In this document: positions 1 through 11,877 of the stretch, piece after piece | How the letters are laid out: each line of letters starts with the position of its first letter | How positions within the stretch are numbered: position 1 is the stretch's first letter | Assembly (NCBI GenBank): GCA_964058845.1 | Contig: CAXKVR010000040.1 | Span: 186,001-250,000 of the forward strand | Origin: Carex sylvatica | Lineage: Eukaryota; Streptophyta; Magnoliopsida; Poales; Cyperaceae | Direction: 5' to 3' | Length of the DNA: 64,000 bases | The notes under the pieces: model-generated | The model's input: only the letters and a program-made list of their open reading frames with translations | Database searches by the model: none | Told to the model about the DNA's origin: nothing | Program-made: the position numbers and the translations under genes

Positions 1-2790
1 GCAAAAGAACGTCAGATAGTCCTTCGGGTCTGCCACAATCCCCTTTGCCTGAAGAGCTTGAGTGATATCAGTGTACATCATCTCCATTGTGCGCCTCTGC
101 CAATCAAGAATTGCCTGGACTGACCCACTCTCAGGCATCCCCTCTGGCCACATTGGCACCACTACGTAAACCGTGAACCTCTCTCCCGCCTCAATCTTAC
201 TGACGATCTTGAGGGAAAGTTCTTTTGGGATGAGGTGCAACGCCCCGATGTCCTCTGGCTTGATCCCTTCAGGTTTCCATGCATAGGAACTACCCAAAAA
301 GTACTGGTTCTCTATGTAAATGAAGTTCTTTGCACGCCGAATTGCATTTATATACGCATCTTGGATGCTCCTATCGATGATGTTATCCTTTCCACTGACA
401 AGGCCAGCCCGGGCAGCATCTTCTGGAGTCTCAGGGAAGCCAAATGCAGCCCCACCATCAATCGACCTAAATAGCTGCACGTTCCATCCTTCCCTATCCT
501 CCGGGAACACAACAGGAGATGGGGGTATAATCATCTCAGAAAGATCCTCGCGCAACTTCACCAAGAGGTCCTTTCCTCCCTGCTTGCGCCACCTCTGCTC
601 AAAATTGTACAGAACATCCCATGCAATAGGACCTTCCAAGCGGCAGTGGATATCATGCCAGGGCTCACGTGGTCCCCCCTTGTTTATTGCCGCGCCCTCA
701 AAATTTGGCTGGTGGAAGTCATCGTGGTGAGTTGTGTCAAGGGTACGGAACAGAGAGTGATACTGGGTATCATAACGGCCATCACACAAGTCAATCCCAC
801 CAACAAAACTGACAATCCTGCGCTGCTGGGAACCCTGGTTAGGCATGGCATGATCAACAACCACAATTTTCTGGTGGTGAGTGAACATGGTTGAGATTTG
901 CAAATCCTGGACGATACTGCCCCCATCGTCGGGATTCCTTGGGCACAGCACACATTGCACCTCACTTTCTCTAAAGTAATTAAATGTATCTTCATCATGG
1001 GTTGCCATCAAGCCATCTTTTTTCAACAGCCCGACCGAGGTTCTATCATCCCAAACAAGCATCAAAACACGCACACCCTCACTTGCCTTTTTCTTCAACA
1101 ACTCACCAAGGGTGACATCGCCCCCTGGCTTTGGCCGCTTCAAGTCCCGTATCAGTGTGATCTCAGTATAGACTGACCACCCAGTGATGTAGATCATGTG
1201 CTCTGCATTGGTGACCGCATCAAATATGTCCTCCCAGCACCGGTGCGGCTCATAGAAGCTCCCGTTGGCAAGGGGTATTTTGGGAAGGAAATTATCAGGC
1301 ACGTGTGCATCCTGGTACAGGGTCACCTTGCACCCCTGCCTCTGTGAGAAGAACGTGTAGGGTACACCAGGGTACTTGGCACTCCTGATGCCGCGGGCCC
1401 AGTTACGATCTTTGATTATGTCAAAAAATTGGAGCTTGACATGGATCTTGGCCCCGCTACTCAGAGGATTGCGATCTCCATCGCAGATCTCGAGCCACCG
1501 GTCAATTTCTTCACCATCAAGGAGGTCAGTGACGGGAAGATAGGCACGGCCAATCAAGGAGGCACCAATCGGGTTGTCGAACTTGACGGTGAAAATGACA
1601 TCCGCTGCCATGTGTGCGCAGTAGATGTGGAAGGACTCGTACCAGCGGGGGTTGACGGGTTCATTGGTTATCATGCGGGTACGCCCAACACGTGCCTTCT
1701 CCAGGTCAACTGTGGCATAGAGTTTTGAGGTGCCTTTGCCAAGTCCCACTGTTTCTTCAATTCCTTCGACAAGCTGAAATCAATAGTCAAAGAATTAAAC
1801 AAAACTAATGAAAGTGAATTAGTATCATTTTTGCTCAGGTTGCTACCAACAAGGTCGCGTTAAGCTCAAACATGAAAACCAGCAGAAATGTACCAAGCAC
1901 AGCCTAATTAAAACCACTTGCCATCATGATTTCGAGCATGTCCTCAACTAAATAAAGCGTATCAAACATGTTCTCAGCAGAAATGTAGCAGATGATGTTG
2001 GATTTAATCAAATTATCAAAAAGGTCCCAATTTGTTCCTAGACAGATTCAGTATCGGATTCCAATCTTATGGTACTCAAACCTGACTTGTATCATATATT
2101 AATGGAAAAGCCTAACACCAGTTTCTCTCTCAAATTTGAAGAAAGGGTATGAATATGTACGGTCCCAAGACAAAATTGCTGACAAGGTGATACCAGTAAT
2201 GCTAACATAACCACAATCAACGATAACTCATGCAAAAAAAAGATCCTAAAATTTAAAGTAAACTCTGCAAAATCTCTACGATATGTATTAGATCAGTCTT
2301 ACAAAAACAAAAACAAAAAGTCAACTAGCCAATAGCTCGTCGTAGAATTACGTAAAATTGTAAAAAGAAAAGAAAAAAGAAAAAAACAAAAAACAACCTA
2401 AAACAAACAGTAACGGACAATTTGCTATTTCCAAGCAGCCATATGATATTATTTGCTTAGATCCTTGATCAAGTACCCTATGTAGAAGCAATCCTGCTCA
2501 AGGGGATGTTTTGTTTTACCAAAAAAAAACACACACACACACAGAGACATTGAGATAATAGACTCGATTCAAGACATAGTGCCACGGAAGCGAAAATAAG
2601 AAAAAGAAACATCTGCTACAAGAGAAAGACAGATTATTCTAACAGTGCAAATCTGATTTGTTCGATCGTGAAAATAGAAAGCTCATACATTGCGGAAGAA
2701 CTTTGGCGCGCCACCAGTTGTGCGATGGTTGAGAGAATTCGCCTCATAGATTGTCGCATGGAGTGTCCCGTGGAGCAATATCTGCGCCAT
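1..2790 (-). CDS. PLDA1: Phospholipase D alpha, 5' part (cut by the window edge)
   Basis: Phospholipase D alpha hydrolyses membrane phospholipids to phosphatidic acid plus head group and moves between cytosol and membranes with calcium. Exon 1 is 2689-2790 (34 codons, start [16 protein letters not shown]) and exon 2 is 1773 down to 1 (591 codons); the intron between them has GT/AG ends and both exons are in phase. The first ~130 residues match the plant C2 domain; the first HKD site is visible as [10 protein letters not shown] (H334, K336, D341). The frame is open with no stop or shift and follows plant PLD alpha closely to the end (ENQYFLGS, then ...DYLTFFC). The second HKD and the C-terminus, roughly 185 residues, lie beyond the left edge. 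Start chosen because MAQ(I/M)LLHGTLHAT is the conserved family N-terminus. The exact paralogue number is not certain. Confidence 0.96.
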
Positions 2791-2792
2791 TT

Positions 2793-2934
2793 CTGTACCT
2801 TCTAACGATTTTTAGCAAAAGAAAAACAAAATTAATCTTTCAGAAGAGATAATCAGCTAGATGAATACAACTTAGATCTAGTAAAACAAGTTCTGAGATT
2901 ATAAAAATATCAGAGAGAGACGATCAAGTCGTAC
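2793..2934 (-). other. Probable 5'-UTR intron of the PLD alpha gene
   Basis: On the minus strand a donor (TTCTCG/GTACGA) at 2935/2934 and an acceptor (GGTACAG/AA) two bases before the ATG at 2790 enclose a 142-bp AT/CT-rich segment. Plant PLD alpha genes often carry a leader intron just upstream of the start codon, which supports this reading. No transcript evidence is available here. Confidence 0.55.
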
Positions 2935-3398
2935 CGAGAAGAGACGAGGTATCCGATCTCAGAACAGTGCTCAGACAATGGAGAGAGATCTCGATATAAA
3001 GATGGATATATTTTTGTAATATTTATTTAGTGTGAATGTGTGATTAGATCAGAGTTGACACCGGTGGGCTTTATTTATGAGAATTTTTCTGTTATATCCC
3101 TACAAAATCTTAAATCTATAAAATATTTCCTCATTTGGGGTAATGATTTTAACAGACGAGTATTAGGTTCATGCAGCGCACGGACTATAGAATTATACCA
3201 TAGCTTCGTATAGTTAATGCGCTGCATGAAGCCCAAACCACTCTGTTAAATATTTACCCACTCATTTGACCGAAACATGAATTTTCAATGATGTGTATTA
3301 TTTTTGTAAGTCCAGCAATAACAATTTTTTTTAAGGGTTTCTTTCTGTGAAATATCTTTTAGATATATTGGCGACTCATGGAGTGCCGCGTCCTTCGA
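2935..3398 (-). promoter_or_regulatory. PLD alpha leader and proximal promoter region
   Basis: CT-rich leader sequence (minus strand, about 2935-2985) lies downstream of an AT-rich stretch containing TATA-like ATATATCC and TTTATATC (about 2990-3012). The sequence from 3060 to 3398 has no ORF and no strong element. It also contains an imperfect palindrome around the GCGCTGCATGAA motif (about 3170 and 3220). The transcription start cannot be fixed by eye. Confidence 0.4.
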
Positions 3399-3579
3399 TG
3401 AGTGCGTATCCTCTGAGATATCTCAACTTTTGCGTGACCGACGTGTCCGGTGACTATTCGGGGGTGATGTAGGGGGTCAGTATTATGTGTGCTTTGAGAT
3501 TCGTGCAGAACGTATTTAAACGGTTGGGATTTTCCATAAAGTCACGCAAAGTTTGAGATATCTCAGAGGATACAAATTC
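3399..3579. mobile_element. Mutator-type MITE, GTATCCTCTG family, copy 1
   Basis: A 181-bp element with inverted ends. The left end reads TGAGTGCGTATCCTCTGAG, with the palindrome GAGATATCTC next. The right end is the inverse and finishes GGATACAAATTC. It is flanked by 9-bp direct repeats, GTCCTTCGA (3390-3398) and GTCCTTAGA (3580-3588), one mismatch. A 9-bp duplication is typical of Mutator-like elements. It has no coding capacity and lies upstream of the PLD alpha gene. A near-identical copy is at 43351-43497. Confidence 0.85.
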
Positions 3580-3588
3580 GTCCTTAGA

Positions 3589-4140
3589 TAAGGCCAGTGG
3601 GGGCCCAGTATCCCTTTCCTCTTATGGTGCTAGCGGATCCGATTCTCTTCGTGTTTGGAGGATTCCAATCCGATATAAAAAAAAAGATATGGGCATTATT
3701 GTTGGTATCTTATATTCGCATATGACTTCTTTCAATTCTTACAAGGAACTACTTTGCTATAACATCAAAATAGGAGTTATCTTAGCTCTTATACAATAAG
3801 ATAAGGTTTTAAAATCCAATATTAAGTGAAGATCCGGATCCACTGGATCGCTGAATTCACCAAACTGAGCCACTGAGGCTTTACCGGATCCGTTTCTTTC
3901 ATCTTCACTGTATCCCTTTCTTTTGGTGTCGATTTTAATGATTTATTTATTAATCAAGTCCATCAACTATGAAATAATTCTGATCTAAGAGCAGGCCAAG
4001 AAAAGAATGATTACAGATTGCCGACGAACTAGAAGCCACGTGTATGATTTTCTTTTTCAAGGAACCGAGATAGGCGAATAACCCGCAAACAAATTTTCTT
4101 AAAGATGGCAAATTTGTCATGATGGGGAGGTTTTGGGATA
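3589..4140. other. Intergenic, no gene seen
   Basis: No ORF of note. Two similar segments with GTATCCCTTTC and CGGATCCG motifs (about 3610-3660 and 3880-3925) suggest the ends of a small decayed element, but no target duplication was found. Confidence 0.3.
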
Positions 4141-4144
4141 ACAG

Positions 4145-4530
4145 CTATGAGGGTTGATCTGTAAAAATATTGAATTGGGTTTGCGGACTCAGAATATTTA
4201 TTAGAAAGTAAAAAAATATTGAATCAGATTTAAATAGTTAATTAAATTTAAATTTATTAACTAATTAGATATTCAATAAAAAATAATACTTTAACTTTTA
4301 CTTTCTAATATTTTGACTTGTAATTTTTTATTCTTTAACTTATAATTTTAATTACCAATTATAACTTAAAAAAATTATTTTACTTTTAACTCTAAATTTA
4401 ATTCAAATTACAAATCAAATATTTATAGAGGTAAAAATGTTTCAAGAATGACCAAAATCGATCAGTTTAGATCTCCACTAAAATTCAAAATTTAGAGAAA
4501 GACAGCTAGCCTCCAGAGATGAGTCCGCCT
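4145..4530. repeat. Decayed copy of the dispersed repeat also present at 38101-38460
   Basis: The AT-rich block starting near AAATAGTTAATTAAATTTAA aligns over about 300 bp with the hAT-type MITE at 38.1 kb, including ATTACAAATCAAA and a GATCGATC-like right part. The ends of this copy are diverged and no clean 8-bp duplication was recognised, so the limits are approximate. Confidence 0.55.
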
Positions 4531-5196
4531 CCGTCTGTTCAGTTCTAAAATGGAAATGATTATATTGGCATTCTTTTCTTGGCATTCTTTCTTGTAGCAG
4601 AATAACCTCAATTATTAAGAATTTATTTCAGTCTTAATATAGTTATCAAGACAATTCAATGACATCGCTATCAAAGAAAAATTATTAAAATCTTTGCAAA
4701 AAAAAAATTAGATATATGATGATCTGTTCCAAAAAAAAGCGACTGGATTCTGATCCAAGCATTTTTATATGGAAATGGGACCCGATGAAATTAAAATGAT
4801 TGACATTTTTTTATGGAAATGAAACCGACCGATGTGTGTTTGCTTATTTTTTTTAATGAGTTATAATTTTATTTATTATTTAAAGATCATAAAAATTATT
4901 TATGATTATTTAATATATGTTCTTAACACGATAATTATTATTTATTTTTTCAAAATTCAAAGAGATATATAGTGCAAAAAAAAAAAAAAATTCCAAACTG
5001 CAATAATTTTTTTGTGGGATTTTTATGTCCTTAATATGATAATTATTCTTTCTTTAAAATTCAAAGAGATATATAGTGCAAAAAAAAAATTCAAACTGCA
5101 AAAATTTCTTGGGATTTGAGTTTTTTTATAAAAAGTTCAAAGTTTTGGTTATTTGTGGTCAAATATATTAAAAAATGAATATAAATAAAAATGTCG
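4531..5196. other. AT-rich intergenic, no gene seen
   Basis: Poly-A/T runs and a short local duplication (AATTCAAAGAGATATATAGTGC at about 4955 and 5057, counted as a near-identical pair). No coding signal. Confidence 0.3.
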
Positions 5197-6073
5197 GCTG
5201 ATGGCAGGGCTGGCAAAAAAATTCGTAATTCATGATTCAATTTGGATTTGATTCGAGTTTAATTCGATTCGAAATGAGTTTGAATTGAAACGAACCAAAC
5301 CAGGTTCAGTTCGAAATTAATTCAAAACAAACTCAAACCTAGCCTGCTTCGATCGAAATGGGTTCGCGAACTTTTATGGTTCGAATCTCATAATAACATC
5401 GGTCGTTCATCTACCTGATGAAATTAAAACCCAAGATAGAGAGTCATAATTTAACTTAGCCGACGCTTCATTGCTCTCAAATCTCAATAACCTAGTTCTC
5501 TCTTCGCCATTCCCTAACTCACTCTCCCTCTCGCTCTAAAACCTAGCCGACGCTCTCGGCGACTGGCTGTCTCTCCGACCGTCACTCCTCTCTCCAGCCT
5601 AGACGGCTGTCTCTCCTCTCTCTTCGGCCGTCTCTCCTCTTTCTTCGGCCGTCTCTCCTCCGCCTTCTCTACCTTTTGGATTCTCACTTCATTAGATGGT
5701 CCGATCGAGGGTTTGATCGAGTGAGCACTCGAGGTACGATTACTTGTTTTACTGCAATTTCAGTTCTTGTACTTAATTCTCTTTTTACGATTATTTGTTG
5801 TGATGTATTTTTTTCATAAATAATTTTTCAACTTAAAAACATTCATTTCATACCGGTAAAAGGAAGCCATGTGAATTTTGTCCCGCGAGAAAAAATTAAT
5901 GTATAAACTACCGGTATAACTAGGACTGCTAAAAAATAATTTAGTTTGTGATTCGATTCGAATTCGAAAAATATAGTTTGCAATTAATTCGATTCGAAAT
6001 GAGTTCGATTCGAAACGAATCAAACTAGATTCGGTTCGAATCTTATTCAAACCAAACTCAAACCTAGGTAAGT
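5197..6073. repeat. Remnant of a TTCGATTCGAA-rich element with a CT-rich leader-like segment
   Basis: Two direct copies of a TTCGA/TCGAA-rich block begin with GGGCTGGCAAAAAA (about 5207) and GGACTGCTAAAAAA (about 5923) and end in AAACTCAAACCTAG. Between them is a CT-rich segment (5470-5735) with tandem GGCCGTCTCTCCTC units that resembles a plant 5' leader exon ending at CTCGAG/GTACGA (about 5732). This looks like the 5' end of a hAT-type element or a captured leader, but no transposase was found with it. Confidence 0.4.
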
Positions 6074-6253
6074 TAGATAATAAATATCAACCGTCTGATT
6101 ATAAACGGAGCCCATCCGGCCTCCCGCCTATAACACATGGTCTTCAATTTTAGTGCTGATCTAATTTACACAAATCTCAAAGCTGATTAGACGGTCCAGA
6201 TACATTAACTCAAAAGATTCATTTTTGAGTTAATGCAGAGGATACAAATTCCT
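6074..6253. mobile_element. Partial Mutator-type MITE, GTATCCTCTG family
   Basis: The right end reads TTGAGTTAATGCAGAGGATA then CAAATTC, and the interior carries the CGGAGCCCATCCGG block seen in the 44.8-kb copy. The left terminus is degraded. Similar bases CTAGGTAAG and CTAGGTTGC flank it, but only about 6 of 9 match, so the duplication is doubtful. Confidence 0.55.
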
Positions 6254-6261
6254 AGGTTGCT

Positions 6262-6500
6262 CTCGGGTAGGGGCCGGGCGGGCCGGGTAGGGGCCGGGCG
6301 GGCCGGGTATACCCGGGGTCGGGCACGGGTAGGAGTCGGGCACGGGTAGGGGTCGGGTACGGGTATCACGGGTATACGGGTACCACGGCCCGGGTACCAC
6401 GGCCCGGGTATCACAGGTTTTTTTTTTAAAATCATGCCATGCCCGTCTTATACCCGTGCCCGTTGTACTCTTAACGGGCAGGGCGGTCCGGTCCGGATTT
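6262..6500. repeat. GC-rich subterminal repeats of the hAT element (3' side)
   Basis: Tandem, irregular copies of GGGCCGGGC and GGGTACGGGTA in an AT-rich setting, mirrored by the block at 19085-19330. In hAT elements such subterminal motifs are transposase-binding sites; that role is inferred here. Confidence 0.65.
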
Positions 6501-7189
6501 TTTTTTTTCTATTTTTTTCTCTGTTTTTTTATGGTGTTGTACGAATATTATTACGTGTTTATAATTCGACTTTTAAAATCAGAATAGTTCAATATCAAAT
6601 AGTGTATATAAATAAATAAAATTTGTAACTTATATATAAAAATTATTCATGTGAAAATTTGTATATTTATTTGGCTAAATACAAATATATTTATTTATTT
6701 CTTTACACGAGTCATTTTATTTTAATTCTCATTCTAATTTTATAGTTTCATAATTTATTTATATCTATAATTTATTTTCTAAATGTTCATTTATTTTTAA
6801 TAGGTTAAATAAAATATAAATAAAAATATAATTAAATCAGAAACTTTAAAAGAATAAAATAAAAATAAAAATTTTCTTAATTAATTACTTTAAAAATAAT
6901 TATTAATTATTTTAAAACAATAGATTAAAAAATAAAAGTTACTCTCCTCCTTAATTCCGGGCTTGGAACTCGCTATGTAAAATAACATAGGCTGAGTTCT
7001 AACTTTTTTTTTGTTAGTAATTCTTCTTTGAAATAAATAATTTAAAAACTAATTGAAATGTTTAGAAATTTATAATTTAAAAAATAACTATAAAGATTAA
7101 AAGAGGTTAGAAATTTATACCGACACTACCTATCTAGTAGTTTGGATTCATATATCATTGGTTGCTCTCTTCGGTACCGTGTGAATCCG

Positions 7190-9618
7190 AATTAGCCTCG
7201 TGCTGCGCCTCGGTACCGCTTTCTTTAGTGTTGGGTTCAGATGATGATGGTTGTTGAGGCACATGTTGTCTGCGCTCTTCAGCAGCAATTCAATCTTTCA
7301 AGCACACAAGTCTCTCAAAAATATGTGCACCCAACTTACTTCGTTTATCGGAGAGGATCCTGTTCGCCGAACTAAAATAACTTTCAGAATGGACGGTTGA
7401 TACGGTCACGGTAAATACGTCGTAGGCCATCATTGCCATCGTTGGTAAGGAACTTTGATGCCTCCTCCACCATGCCATGACGTCAAGTCCATGTTCACTT
7501 TCGTTGAGCATCGATATATAGCCCAATAACTCGTTTGTTGATGTGTGCGGTTCGCTCTCCGACTGAAAATCTGCTAATAATCCACCAATGCTAGTGCTCC
7601 TAGAAGTGGAACTATTAAACAATTAAAAAAATTAGTGGACAAATAATGTAAATATTATAAATAATAAATATTAAAAACACATGTATATTTATATTCATAC
7701 CTAGGGGCGGCACGGGACGGAGCTGGATTTTGGTTATCACTTATTTTTGAGTGGTATATGTTAAACATCTCATCGAACTTCGAATTCATATATGCCTCCA
7801 CCCCGGTTGAGTCTAAATGTAAATTATGTTTATACCTCTCAACTACTTTGATCGTGTAAAACTTCTTGTATGCCGGGTTGAGGCAGTTTGCGATAATGGC
7901 CAGAAAGGGTACATCTTCCCAATATTTTAGGAATTTTTGTTTCATGGCATCTACAATCGGCTTGAGAGATGCATCGTAGGTTTCAGCTTGTTCCAATTCG
8001 CAATACACTTTGCAGATGTCAAAGAGATGTCTCAGCAACTCAAATGACGTCAGTGAGTACGAGCATGATAGTTGGACGGTTGCAGTAAAAAAGATCCCTA
8101 GGAATTTGCTCAGCCTTTGCAGTTGATCCCATTCTTCGTCAATGAGTTCCAATTGCAATGCCTTGGGGGTGGAGCTTCTCAAAAACTTCCTATGACAGCT
8201 TTGTAAGGAAGGCATCAGTTCAACAACCTATATGTTGAGTTCCAATGGGTTTAGGGTTTAGGGTTTAGGGTTTCTTTCTTGGTTTGAAACAATGTGGTTG
8301 AGGGCATTCTTAAATTTAATTATCAATAGTTTTACGGCTTCTGTTTTTAGACCCGCCTTCACGACGATGTTTTGAATGTGGCAAATACACTTTTGATGAA
8401 ACATTTCACTATTCATAATCGAGTTTAGTGACCGTTTAAAAACCTCAATGGAAGCAATGTTATTGCTAGCATTATCGAAAGATATAGAAAAAACCTTGTT
8501 ACTCATATTCCTCTTAAGGTTATACTCTTCTAAAATCTCAATAATGGATTTGAAAATTACATTTGCAGTGTGGGGGGAATCCAAAACTTGAAAACTTAAT
8601 ATCCTTTTTTGAGATCCAATGGCCGGTAATACAAGAGCACCCAAGGCAATGTTTATCGGCAGTCCATGTATCGGAGGTAATTGACACCTTATTGTTTTGG
8701 TATGTAAATTGAGCTTTAAGGTCATTTTTGGTCAAGGTAAACTGGTTTTTTATTTCACTAACCATCTTTCTATGATTGATCATCTTGTACATTGGTTGAG
8801 CTAACCCCCGAATGCATAACCGAGCAAAACTCATGCAACCACCCATACTTATTGATTGTTCTTTATGGGTAATGTACCGGACCAATTCACTAAGCATTTT
8901 TTGATTCATCGAATTTTGGGTTGGTTCTGGTACCATCCGCGTTTATAAGAGTTTGGATTTGTCTCGGTTCAGGATTTTTACTTGGAATCTCACCCTTTCT
9001 TTCATGCATTTCGGCATGTCTCTTAAAGCTAGTCATACCACTAGATTGTTTATACTCAAAAAATTTGTTGCAGTCTTTTACCTTACATTGTAGAAATTGC
9101 CTAATGTTGCCTTTATCTCTGGTAATCTTGTAAAATCTTGCCCACATTTGATTGTATTCGGGAGGAGGTCTTTTAGTCTTCTTTTCTGCTGGTTCTTGTG
9201 GCGGGACACTTGTCAAAGAAGGAACAATTTGTTCTTGAATTTCAGGTTCACCTGTCGAAGGTGTACCTCATATAGGAGCAGTGTTAGTGAATTGACTCGA
9301 TGCTATAAAAGAAGAGCCAATGCGTTCATATGTATACGGTGGTGTCGATTGAAGTGTTTCTTATGGAATAAATACGTTTGGATCGTTTGAAGTATATTAC
9401 TGTGGCGGTGCACTCATTTGTGGGGGTTGTTGATAATTCAAATCTAGCATTTGGTCACTTCTTTGATAATTTGGTGCATAATTTTGTAGATAATTAGGTG
9501 CTGCCATTTGGAAGGTACTACCGGGATAATTTTGTGGATAATTTGGTATTGACGAGTCAAAAATATCGGTCGACAATCTCGCGATGTTATCTTGCACGGA
9601 ATCACGATGAGATGACAT
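7190..9618 (-). pseudogene. hAT transposase (BED finger, RICESLEEPER-like), broken
   Basis: The reading order on the minus strand is a Q/N-rich N-terminus (9618), a BED-type zinc finger (9216-8890, QCKVKDC then HAEMH), the hAT core with SITSDTWTA and GHWI (8936-8538), DSPHT and SFDNASNN (8725-8258), EEWDQL (8215-7655) and the hAT dimerisation tail (7622-7290, WWRRH, MAYDVF, SESYFSS, LVCLKD). Such proteins cut and paste hAT DNA in the nucleus. This copy cannot do so: there are stops at about 9396, 9360 and 9268, frame changes near 8900, 8600 and 8250, and a missing ~60-residue piece at 8250 replaced by telomere-like repeats. After LVCLKD a TGA (7287-7289) replaces an expected Trp, and the frame runs on to about 7190. 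A probable leader intron, with donor TTTAAAG/GTAACA near 18750 and acceptor TTAATAG/GTTAAAAAATG near 9632, would contain the whole MULE. Confidence 0.85.
8249..8273. repeat. Interstitial telomere-like repeat (TTTAGGG)n
   Basis: Between three and four units of the plant telomere motif (GGGTTTAGGGTTTAGGG...) sit inside the hAT transposase, at the point where a conserved stretch of about 60 codons is missing. See findings. Confidence 0.85.
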
Positions 9619-9719
9619 TTTTTAACCTATTAAAAAAAATGTAAATTGCTTGACATATTAAAAAAATATATGTAACCTATTTATTTAACCTATTCAAAAT
9701 AATTCTAACATACATTTGA

Positions 9720-10212
9720 AAAATAAAAAACAGAATTAAAAAAAGCATAAAAAAACAAAAAAATAAAAAACAGAAAATAAAAAACAGAATTAAATAAAAA
9801 CAGAAATAAAAAAACAGAAATTTAAAAACAGAATTAAAAAAACAGAAATTAAAAAACAGAAATTAAAAAAAACATAAATTTAAAAACATAAATTTAAAAA
9901 CAGAATTAAAAAAAATAGAAATTAAAAAACAGAAATAAAAAAACAGAACAAAAAAAAAATCAGAAATTAAAAAACAGAAATTTAAAAACAGAATAAAAAA
10001 AACAGAATTTAAAAAACAGAAATTTAAAAACAGAATTAAAAAAATAGAAATTAAAAAACAAAAATTAAAAAACAGAATTAAAAAAATATAAATTAAAAAA
10101 ATAAATTTAAAAACATAATTAAAAAAAAACATAAATTAAAAAATATAAAAAAAAAAAAAACAGAATTTAAAAAACAGAAATTAAAACAAATATAAATCTA
10201 ACCTATTCAAAA
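9720..10212. repeat. A-rich tandem repeat (AAAAACAGAATT-type units)
   Basis: About 470 bp of degenerate 11-15 bp units such as AAAAAACAGAAATT lie directly upstream of the hAT transposase start, in its inferred leader intron. The apparent phenylalanine-rich ORF on the minus strand here is only the translation of this repeat. Confidence 0.8.
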
Positions 10213-10221
10213 CAAATATAA

Positions 10222-10415
10222 CGGCCATTTTTATTAATACCCCTAAAAAAAACTAAATTTTAACAATGCCCCTGTAATTAATTTTTTTTTATTACTACCC
10301 CGACCGCCAGGCCCACGGGCGGCCCAATTATTGAAGGAAACCGCCAGGGCCCAAGGCGGTCCACTACCCCAAGCAAACCGCCCCCCCTGGCGGTCCACTA
10401 TGCATTATATTCCCC
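10222..10415 (+). repeat. Left terminal inverted repeat of the MULE
   Basis: Matches the complement of about 17000-17229 almost base for base, with small indels around the GGCGGTCCACTACCCCAA repeat, which is present one more time on the right side. GC-rich inside an AT-rich region. Confidence 0.9.
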
Positions 10416-10619
10416 ACCCAGCAGCCCTCCCTCCCACCCCCTCCTCTGCCATAATCCCGCCCCCCCTCTGCCCCTGCTCCGAACCAAACCAGAAAAAGGG
10501 AAAAAAGAAGAAAAAAGAAGAAAAGATTTGCGTCGCCGCTCCTGTCTCCGCCCCTGCCGCTGCCGCCGTGACTGCTCCGCTCCTTCCCCGCTCTTGAATG
10601 TAATTTTTTTCGATTTGAT

Positions 10620-10985
10620 TAGTTAAATTTAGGGTTAGGGTTAGGGTTAAGATTAGTGAATCGATAATGGTTGAATTAGTTAAATTGGTGAATTGGTTGA
10701 ATTGTGACTCGATAATGGTTGAATTAGAGTTGTTCCGAATTGGTTGAATTGGTTGAATTGGTTGAATTGGTTGAATTGGTTGAATTGGTCGAATTGGTCG
10801 AATTGGGTGAATTAGTTGAATTGGTGAATTGGTTGAATTGTGACTCGATAATGGTTGAATTAGAGTTGTTCCGAATTTGTTGAATTGCTCCAATTAGTTG
10901 AATTGGTTGAATTGCTCCAATTGGTTGAATTGCTCCAATTGGTTGAATTGGTTGAATTGGTTGAATTGGTCGAATTGGGTGCTTA
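10620..10985. repeat. GAATTGGTT minisatellite in the MULE
   Basis: A (TTAGGG)n-like stretch (10626-10648) is followed by about 30 units of the 10-mer TTGAATTGGT and variants. The proline/isoleucine/glutamine-repeat ORF on the minus strand (10405-10893) is an artefact of this array. Confidence 0.85.
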
Positions 10986-11877
10986 ATTGAATTGTTTGGA
11001 TTGGGGATTATTAATAAAAAAATAATTATGGTAGAATTGCTTAATTTTTTTGAATGTGATATAGTTCAATTTAGGGTTTATGGTTATGAATTGTGAATTG
11101 CTTAAAAATGTATAGTTTATGATTCCCTTCTTTGAATTTAGGGTTTATGATTCAATTTGGGGTTATTATGGTTGAATTATTTGATTTGTTTAGAAATATA
11201 AAGTTAGAGTTTATGGTTTACAAAATTTAGGGTTGAGAGGTTTTTGACGTTAATTGACGAAAGACATGTATATATATTAATAGAAATTAATTTTAAGTAA
11301 AAATAAATTATTTTAAAGTATATCAAAATTAGTTTAGAAATTGCCTATTCTTTATTAAGTGAATTGCAGTTTTTTTTTTCTTGCAAATTTCATATTTTTA
11401 TAAAATTTAATAGTAAATAAAATTTTCTATTTTTATAAAATTTAATGGTTAATGGTGAATAAAATTTAGTAGTAAATATAATTAATTTGCTTAGAAAAAT
11501 TAATTTGTTTATAAAACAGTCCCTGCCTAGGGACCTCTTTGTGACAGGATGTAAAAAGTTGTATGATACGTATCTTTTAATTGAAATTTCATAGAAATAC
11601 TAGTTGCAAAATGTATAAAACTTAATAATATTTTGAAACATAAATTTGAATAAAAGAAATGATTATTTTGAAATTTATTTGATAAATTGCGAGCACATGT
11701 AGTTATTTGGTAATTTGTTATAATTAAAATTCGATTAAAATTCATGTGTTTTGGTTATTGGTTCGATATATATTTTACAAATATTGTGAGATGAATTGTT
11801 GTTGTAATAATAAAAATATGTGTAGTTACTATTTTTTAATTATTGTGATTGATTATATATATTTTTTTAAATGTAGT

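Noticed and set aside
684..998. ORFs on both strands within 235-1728 and 684-998
   Set aside because: Shadows of the PLD alpha exon, whose true minus-strand frame is open from 1773 to the window edge.
5369..5400. tRNA T-arm-like GGTTCGAATC
   Set aside because: Part of the TTCGAA-rich repeat; no acceptor stem or anticodon arm can be built around it. No tRNA or rRNA gene was found in the window.
9863..10132. Phe-rich 89-codon membrane-like ORF on the minus strand
   Set aside because: It translates the AAAAACAGAATT repeat; no codon bias, no homologous pattern.
10620..10650. True telomere end or interstitial telomere at TTAGGGTTAGGG; likewise TAGGGTTAGGGTTAGGG at 37005-37022
   Set aside because: Units are 6 bp and few; one is part of a minisatellite and the other lies in the kinase N-terminal coding exon (Asn-Pro repeat). 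Neither matches the plant 7-bp motif.
10405..10893. Ile/Pro/Gln repeat protein on the minus strand, and the plus ORF 10331-10597
   Set aside because: Produced by the 10-bp minisatellite and by the MULE inverted repeat.
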